From Bacillus carboniphilus (lineage in GTDB: Bacteria; Bacillota; Bacilli; Bacillales; JC228): a stretch of DNA of 64,000 nt. Numbering within the stretch: position 1 is the first letter of the stretch; each line of letters starts with the position of its first letter. Below, piece after piece: positions 59,283 to 64,000 of this stretch. The position numbers were made by a program, and so were the translations under genes. The notes beneath the pieces were generated by a model that worked only from the letters and a program-made list of their open reading frames with translations, had not been told where the DNA came from and did no database searches. The stretch lies in assembly GCF_039522365.1 (NCBI RefSeq), contig NZ_BAAADJ010000022.1, positions 1 through 64,000 on the forward strand, in the 5' to 3' direction.

Positions 59283-59286
59283 AAAA

Positions 59287-60387
59287 ATGGAACAGCAAAC
59301 AACACAGAAAAAACGAGCAAACAAGCTTAACAACCCACCAGAAAAACCGTCCATTTACTCATTAAAATTAGATGAGCTAAAAAAATGGGTCGAAGAACAA
59401 GGAGAAAAATCATTTCGTGCCGAACAATTATACGACTGGCTTTATGTGAAAAGAGCCGATTCTTTCAATGAAATGACAAACCTTTCCAAATCCTTTAGGG
59501 AAAAACTAGAGAACAGCTTTACGATTACAACGTTGAGTACACTCATTCAACAAACATCTAAGGATGGTACCATTAAGTTTTTATTTGAATTACATGATGG
59601 GTATTCGATTGAAACGGTATTGATGAGACATGAGTACGGTAACTCAGTATGTGTTACCACACAGGTAGGATGTCGAATTGGTTGTACGTTCTGCGCTTCT
59701 ACTTTAGGTGGCTTAAAAAGAAATCTAGAAGCGGGAGAGATTGTTTCTCAAGTACTAAAGGTCCAAAAAGCTTTAGATGAAACAGGAGAGAGAGTAAGCT
59801 CAGTTGTTGTAATGGGTATTGGCGAACCTTTTGACAATTATGATTCTCTTGTCACTTTCCTTAAGGTCATCAATCATGATAAGGGGCTAAATATTGGTGC
59901 ACGCCATATTACTGTTTCCACATCAGGAATTATCCCTAAGATTTATAAATTTGCAGATGAAAATATGCAAATCAATTTTGCAATTTCACTACATGCCCCA
60001 AATACAGAACTAAGATCGAAGCTAATGCCAATTAACCGTGCGTATAAGCTGCCGGACTTGATGGAGGCCATAAAGTACTACATTGAAAAAACTGGTAGAA
60101 GAGTCAGCTTTGAGTATGGTTTATTTGGTGGGGAAAATGATCAAGTTGAACATGCTGAAGAGTTGGCAGCCTTAGTGAAAGGTGTTAAATGCCATATCAA
60201 CCTTATTCCTGTGAACTATGTTCCAGAAAGAAATTATGTTCGAACTCCTAGAGAACAGATTTTTGCATTTGAAAAAGTGTTAAAGAACCATGGAGTTAAC
60301 GTTACCATTCGAAGAGAGCAAGGGCACGATATTGACGCAGCATGTGGACAGCTTCGAGCGAAGGAGCGTAAAGAAGAGACGAGGTGA
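59287..60387 (+). CDS. rlmN: Dual-specificity RNA methyltransferase RlmN
   Basis: RlmN methylates C2 of A2503 in 23S rRNA and A37 in some tRNAs by radical SAM chemistry. The 366-residue protein has the iron-sulfur cysteines C129-x3-C133-x2-C136 in [11 protein letters not shown], a [14 protein letters not shown] block and the C-terminal catalytic Cys ([10 protein letters not shown]). The ATG at 59287 has AGAAGGTG upstream; an earlier in-frame start at 59248 overlaps rsmB. Confidence 0.95.
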   Translation: MEQQTTQKKRANKLNNPPEKPSIYSLKLDELKKWVEEQGEKSFRAEQLYDWLYVKRADSFNEMTNLSKSFREKLENSFTITTLSTLIQQTSKDGTIKFLFELHDGYSIETVLMRHEYGNSVCVTTQVGCRIGCTFCASTLGGLKRNLEAGEIVSQVLKVQKALDETGERVSSVVVMGIGEPFDNYDSLVTFLKVINHDKGLNIGARHITVSTSGIIPKIYKFADENMQINFAISLHAPNTELRSKLMPINRAYKLPDLMEAIKYYIEKTGRRVSFEYGLFGGENDQVEHAEELAALVKGVKCHINLIPVNYVPERNYVRTPREQIFAFEKVLKNHGVNVTIRREQGHDIDAACGQLRAKERKEETR

Positions 60388-60391
60388 AAGG

Positions 60392-61159
60392 ATGAAAGCG
60401 GTATTTAAAACAGACCGTGGACGTGTAAGGCCTCATAATGAAGATAATGGGGGAGTATTTTTAGCAAACAATGATGATTCCATCCTAGTGCTAGTAGCGG
60501 ATGGAATGGGAGGGCATCGAGCTGGGGATGTCGCAAGTGAAATGGCTGTTCAGGCAATGAAAGAATTATGGGAAAAGAACCCTCCGTCTTCCCAGCCTGA
60601 CGAATCAGAAAAATGGCTGATTGAATCTATCAAAAACGTTAATCATCAGTTATTTTTGCATGCGTCCGAAAATGAAGAATGTAAAGGAATGGGTACTACA
60701 ATGGTTGCTGCCATTTGTAGTGATTCCTTCTCAACTGTTGCCAATATTGGGGATAGTCGCTGTTATATTAACAACGACCTTGGCTTTTCTCAGTTTACTG
60801 AGGACCACACATTGGTTTACGAGCTGGTTAGAAGTGGACAGATTTCAAGGGAGGATGCTGAGCATCATCCAAGAAAAAATGTAATTCTTCGAGCTCTTGG
60901 AACAGAAGAAGATGTCCAAATAGATATCAAAACCATCACATTCGAAGAGGGAGATTGCCTTCTCCTGTGTTCTGATGGTTTATCAAATAAGGTTTCAGAT
61001 GATGATATGAAGACAATCATTGAGTCTGAAGAAACGTTGGAAGAACAAGTTGAAAGATTAGTCGACTTAGCTAATGAAAACGGCGGAGAAGACAATATTA
61101 CAATAATTATCGTAAAAAACGACGCAACAGCGGAAGATGAAAGTGGTGACCAAACATGA
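60392..61159 (+). CDS. prpC: PP2C-type protein phosphatase PrpC
   Basis: PrpC is the metal-dependent Ser/Thr phosphatase that reverses phosphorylation by PrkC. The 255-residue protein has the PP2C motifs RGRVRPHNEDN, LVLVADGMGGHRAGD, GDSRCYI, LLLCSDGLSNKV and NGGEDNIT. The ATG at 60392 has GAGGTG upstream; a longer in-frame reading from 60290 overlaps rlmN. It overlaps prkC by ATGA, so phosphatase and kinase are made together. Confidence 0.96.
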   Translation: MKAVFKTDRGRVRPHNEDNGGVFLANNDDSILVLVADGMGGHRAGDVASEMAVQAMKELWEKNPPSSQPDESEKWLIESIKNVNHQLFLHASENEECKGMGTTMVAAICSDSFSTVANIGDSRCYINNDLGFSQFTEDHTLVYELVRSGQISREDAEHHPRKNVILRALGTEEDVQIDIKTITFEEGDCLLLCSDGLSNKVSDDDMKTIIESEETLEEQVERLVDLANENGGEDNITIIIVKNDATAEDESGDQT

Positions 61160-63129
61160 TTATAGGAAAGCGTCTTAGTGGTCGCTACAAGATTCTTGAG
61201 ATGATTGGTGGCGGGGGCATGGCTAACGTATATTTAGCCCATGACATGATTTTAGACCGTGATGTCGCCATTAAAATCTTAAGACTAGATTTTTCAGATA
61301 ATGATAATTTTATTCGTAGATTCCATAGAGAAGCACAGTCAGCTACTAGTCTAGCTCATTCTAATATTGTAAGTATCTATGATGTTGGGGAAGAGGACGA
61401 TATTTATTATATTGTCATGGAATACGTCGAGGGGATGACACTCAAGCAATACATACAGCAAAATTCACCGTTATCCATTCATAAAGTCATTGACATCATG
61501 AATCAATTAACATCGGCAATTGCCCATGCCCATCACAATCATATTGTACATAGGGATATAAAACCTCAAAATATCTTAATTAACGAACATGATGAGGTTA
61601 AAATTACGGACTTTGGGATTGCGATGGCACTTAGTGCAACAGCGATTACACATACGAACTCCGTACTAGGAACAGTGCACTACTTATCACCTGAACAAGC
61701 AAGAGGAGGCATGGCAAATAAAAAGTCGGATATCTATTCTCTAGGAATTGTTATGTTTGAATTATTAACTGGTAGACTACCATTCTCCGGAGAGTCGGCT
61801 GTTTCTATTGCTCTTAAGCATCTTCAAAATGAAACACCTTCTCCAAAGAGATGGAATCCGAATATTCCTCAAAGTGTTGAGAACATTGTGTTGAAATCGA
61901 CAGCCAAAGACCCCTTCCACCGTTATGAGAGTGTAGAAGAAATGGCTGAAGACATAAAAACAGCTTTGGATCCCGATCGGATGAATGAAAAGCCATTTGT
62001 AGCCCCTAGAGATGAAGAAGCGACAAAAGCCATACCAATCTTTTCACAGGATAAGCCAATTGATAACTTAGAACAAACGATTTTGCGAAATGATCGCAAT
62101 ACACCGCCAAAGCCTGAAACGAGCGAGAGTACTAGTAAGCAAAAGAAAAAATGGCCATGGATCGTGGGAATCGTATTGTTCTTTTTGATTGTTGGAGGAG
62201 TATTAGCCTATACGTTGTTACCTGACTTATTAGCTCCAGATTTAATTGAAGTTCCTGATGTAGAAGACCTACCCCATGATGAAGCGGTCACTAAATTAGT
62301 TGATGCAGGTTTTTCTATAGGGAAAACTGAAAAGGTCTACCACGAATCGATTGAGGAAGGACATGTGGTTAAAACTGAACCTTCAAAAGGTTCAAAAGTT
62401 CAGCCGAACAGTGAAGTTTTACTGTATGAGAGTATGGGTAAAGAAAGATATATTTTATCAAACTACGTCGGTAGACAATATGAAAGTGTCTTAAATTTAT
62501 TAGGAGACATTTTTGATGATATTGAGGTTGAAAAAGTGTTCTCTGAAGAAACAGAAGGGACTATTCTTTCCCAAGATCCGGAAGCTGATGAAGAAGTTAT
62601 TCCTGAAGAGACTACCCTTAAATTTACGGTTAGTAAAGGGCCTCAGTTAATCGAGCTAAAAGACCTAACCGGTTATTCTCGAGATGAATATTCAGCATAC
62701 TCAAAGGAACATAGTTTCCTAATTAACGTGATAAGTGAGGAACATCATGATGAAATCCCAGCTGGACATGTAATATCACAGGATCCTGCACCAGGGACAA
62801 GTGTCAAAAAGAATGCTGAAATCAAAGTTGTGCTTTCCAAAGGTAAAAAAGAAATTCCACCTAAGGAAGTAATCATTGATTTGGTGATTCCGTATGATGA
62901 TAGCCAAAACAATGAGGATGAGGAGAATAAAGAACCTCAACTTGTCCAAATATATATTGAGGACATGAATAGAAGTATGACCGTGGCAGCAGATAGTTTT
63001 GAAATCACAGAAGATACACCTTATCAAATAACATTATTGATAGCTTATGGAGAAAAGGCTGGATATAGAATAGTTAGAAACAATCAGTTTATCGATGAAG
63101 GTATTCGTGAGTATCCGATAGAGGAGTGA
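61156..63129 (+). CDS. prkC: Membrane Ser/Thr protein kinase with PASTA domains, PrkC
   Basis: PrkC senses muropeptides or lipid II through PASTA domains and phosphorylates translation and cell-wall proteins; in spores it can trigger germination. The 657-residue protein has an N-terminal kinase domain (10-270) with IGGGGMANVYLA, K40, H132-R-D134 in HRDIKPQN, DFGIA and the activation segment with T residues before GTVHYLSPEQA. One membrane segment (about 333-355), three PASTA repeats (about 360-565) and a C-terminal domain (570-657) follow. It overlaps prpC; rsgA follows 4 bases later. Confidence 0.96.
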   Translation: MIIGKRLSGRYKILEMIGGGGMANVYLAHDMILDRDVAIKILRLDFSDNDNFIRRFHREAQSATSLAHSNIVSIYDVGEEDDIYYIVMEYVEGMTLKQYIQQNSPLSIHKVIDIMNQLTSAIAHAHHNHIVHRDIKPQNILINEHDEVKITDFGIAMALSATAITHTNSVLGTVHYLSPEQARGGMANKKSDIYSLGIVMFELLTGRLPFSGESAVSIALKHLQNETPSPKRWNPNIPQSVENIVLKSTAKDPFHRYESVEEMAEDIKTALDPDRMNEKPFVAPRDEEATKAIPIFSQDKPIDNLEQTILRNDRNTPPKPETSESTSKQKKKWPWIVGIVLFFLIVGGVLAYTLLPDLLAPDLIEVPDVEDLPHDEAVTKLVDAGFSIGKTEKVYHESIEEGHVVKTEPSKGSKVQPNSEVLLYESMGKERYILSNYVGRQYESVLNLLGDIFDDIEVEKVFSEETEGTILSQDPEADEEVIPEETTLKFTVSKGPQLIELKDLTGYSRDEYSAYSKEHSFLINVISEEHHDEIPAGHVISQDPAPGTSVKKNAEIKVVLSKGKKEIPPKEVIIDLVIPYDDSQNNEDEENKEPQLVQIYIEDMNRSMTVAADSFEITEDTPYQITLLIAYGEKAGYRIVRNNQFIDEGIREYPIEE

Positions 63130-63133
63130 GACT

Positions 63134-64000
63134 ATGCCTGAAGGCAAGATCATGAAAGCTTTAAGTGGATTCTATTATGTAAAAGTGAATGATCAAACCT
63201 ATCAATGCAGGGGTCGTGGCGTATTTAGAAAGAATAAGGTTACTCCTTTAGTCGGTGATACAGTTGAGTTCCAAGCTGATAATGAGCGTGAGGGTTATAT
63301 TTTAGATGTAAAGAGTAGAAAGAATGAACTTGTTCGCCCTCCTATTTCAAATGTAGACCAAGCAATCATTGCATTTTCAGCAGTAGAACCAGATTTTAAT
63401 GCTGTGTTGTTAGACAGATTTCTTGTACTAATCGAGTATAAGCAAATACACCCGGTTATTGTAATGACTAAAATGGATTTGGCCAATGATAAAGTCAAGC
63501 AAGCCATGGAAATTATCGCACAAGATTACCGCCAAATCGGGTATGACTGGATTTTTACATCTACGGAAGATAATGTAGGTCTTGACCAGTTGACCCCTTA
63601 CTTAAAAGAAAAAATCAGTGTAGTTGCCGGTCAATCAGGTGTAGGAAAATCATCTCTATTAAATGCTATAAATCCTGAATTAGAGCTAAAAACAAATGAT
63701 ATTTCGACACATTTAGGAAGAGGTAAACATACAACTAGACATGTCGAACTCATTCCAATAGCAGACGGGTTTGTGGCAGATACACCAGGCTTTAGCTCCT
63801 TGGATTTTGATGAAATCGAGCTAGAGGATTTACCATTTTGCTTTCCCGAGATGGCCGAAATAGGTGAGGGTTGTAAGTTTAGAGGTTGCTTACATCTGAA
63901 CGAACCGAAGTGTGCAGTCAAACAAGCGGTTGAGACAGGTGAAATACCAAAATACCGTTATGATCACTACATGTCATTTTCACAAGAAATAAAAGATAGA
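63134..64000 (+). CDS. rsgA: Ribosome small-subunit-dependent GTPase RsgA, cut by the window end
   Basis: RsgA (YloQ, CpgA) helps 30S maturation; in B. subtilis it is also a PrkC substrate. The visible 289 codons have an N-terminal OB fold (about 1-65), a circularly permuted GTPase domain in the order TKMD (G4), then the P-loop GQSGVGKSS with K172 (G1), then DTPG (G3), and a C-terminal zinc site (CKFRGCLHLNEPKC). The ATG at 63134 has GAGGAGTGAG upstream. The frame is still open at 64000, so only the last few residues are missing. Confidence 0.95.
   Translation, partial: MPEGKIMKALSGFYYVKVNDQTYQCRGRGVFRKNKVTPLVGDTVEFQADNEREGYILDVKSRKNELVRPPISNVDQAIIAFSAVEPDFNAVLLDRFLVLIEYKQIHPVIVMTKMDLANDKVKQAMEIIAQDYRQIGYDWIFTSTEDNVGLDQLTPYLKEKISVVAGQSGVGKSSLLNAINPELELKTNDISTHLGRGKHTTRHVELIPIADGFVADTPGFSSLDFDEIELEDLPFCFPEMAEIGEGCKFRGCLHLNEPKCAVKQAVETGEIPKYRYDHYMSFSQEIKDR

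Overview
This window is a stretch of chromosome from a low-GC, endospore-forming member of the Bacillaceae. The gene order is that of the Bacillus subtilis ylb-dcw-ylm-pyr-ylo region. Sporulation genes (spoVD, spoVE, spoIIGA, sigE, sigG) lie inside the division/cell-wall cluster, murE is of the meso-diaminopimelate type, and bshC points to bacillithiol. The species cannot be named from the sequence alone. Almost every gene is on the + strand; rqcH is the only convincing - strand gene.

Layout. 1-3.2 kb: the tail of an upstream gene, panE, a DUF3397 membrane protein and bshC. 3.4-21.4 kb: the dcw cluster (mraZ, rsmH, ftsL, pbpB, spoVD, murE, mraY, murD, spoVE, murB, divIB, ylxW, ylxX, sbp, ftsA, ftsZ); murG is missing from its usual place between spoVE and murB. 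21.4-24.2 kb: the mother-cell and forespore sigma module (spoIIGA-sigE, sigG), with a recognisable Spo0A-type promoter and a sigma-F/G-type promoter. 24.3-28.6 kb: the ylm cluster (ylmC, pgeF, ylmE, sepF, ylmG, ylmH) and divIVA. 28.6-33.3 kb: T-box-controlled ileS, lspA and an rluD-family gene. 33.3-45.6 kb: the pyrimidine operon pyrR-pyrP-pyrB-pyrC-pyrAA-pyrAB-pyrK-pyrD-pyrF-pyrE with three PyrR attenuators. 46.0-64 kb: rqcH (- strand), a Ca2+-type P-ATPase, yloC, remA, gmk, rpoZ, coaBC, priA, def, fmt, rsmB, rlmN, prpC, prkC and a truncated rsgA.

How the genes work together. The first half makes and polymerises lipid II and builds the divisome (FtsL, PBP2B, DivIB, FtsA, FtsZ, SepF, DivIVA). 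It then reuses that machinery for the spore cortex (SpoVD, SpoVE) and switches on compartment-specific transcription (SpoIIGA activates pro-SigE; SigG acts in the forespore). The pyr operon makes UMP and is shut off by PyrR-UMP attenuation. The last block serves nucleotide metabolism, CoA synthesis, replication restart, translation initiation and maturation, rRNA modification, ribosome rescue, and PASTA-kinase signalling.

The unexplained signals are in the gaps between genes. A 12-unit degenerate array with a 21-bp period (core TTCYGA) separates pyrAA from pyrAB, which normally abut or overlap. A second array of about 12 units with a roughly 20-bp period (core GCAC) fills the gap after pyrE. 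A 165-bp GC-rich element with nested inverted ends sits between ylmG and ylmH. I could not assign a function to any of the three; the two arrays are the best candidates for something undescribed.
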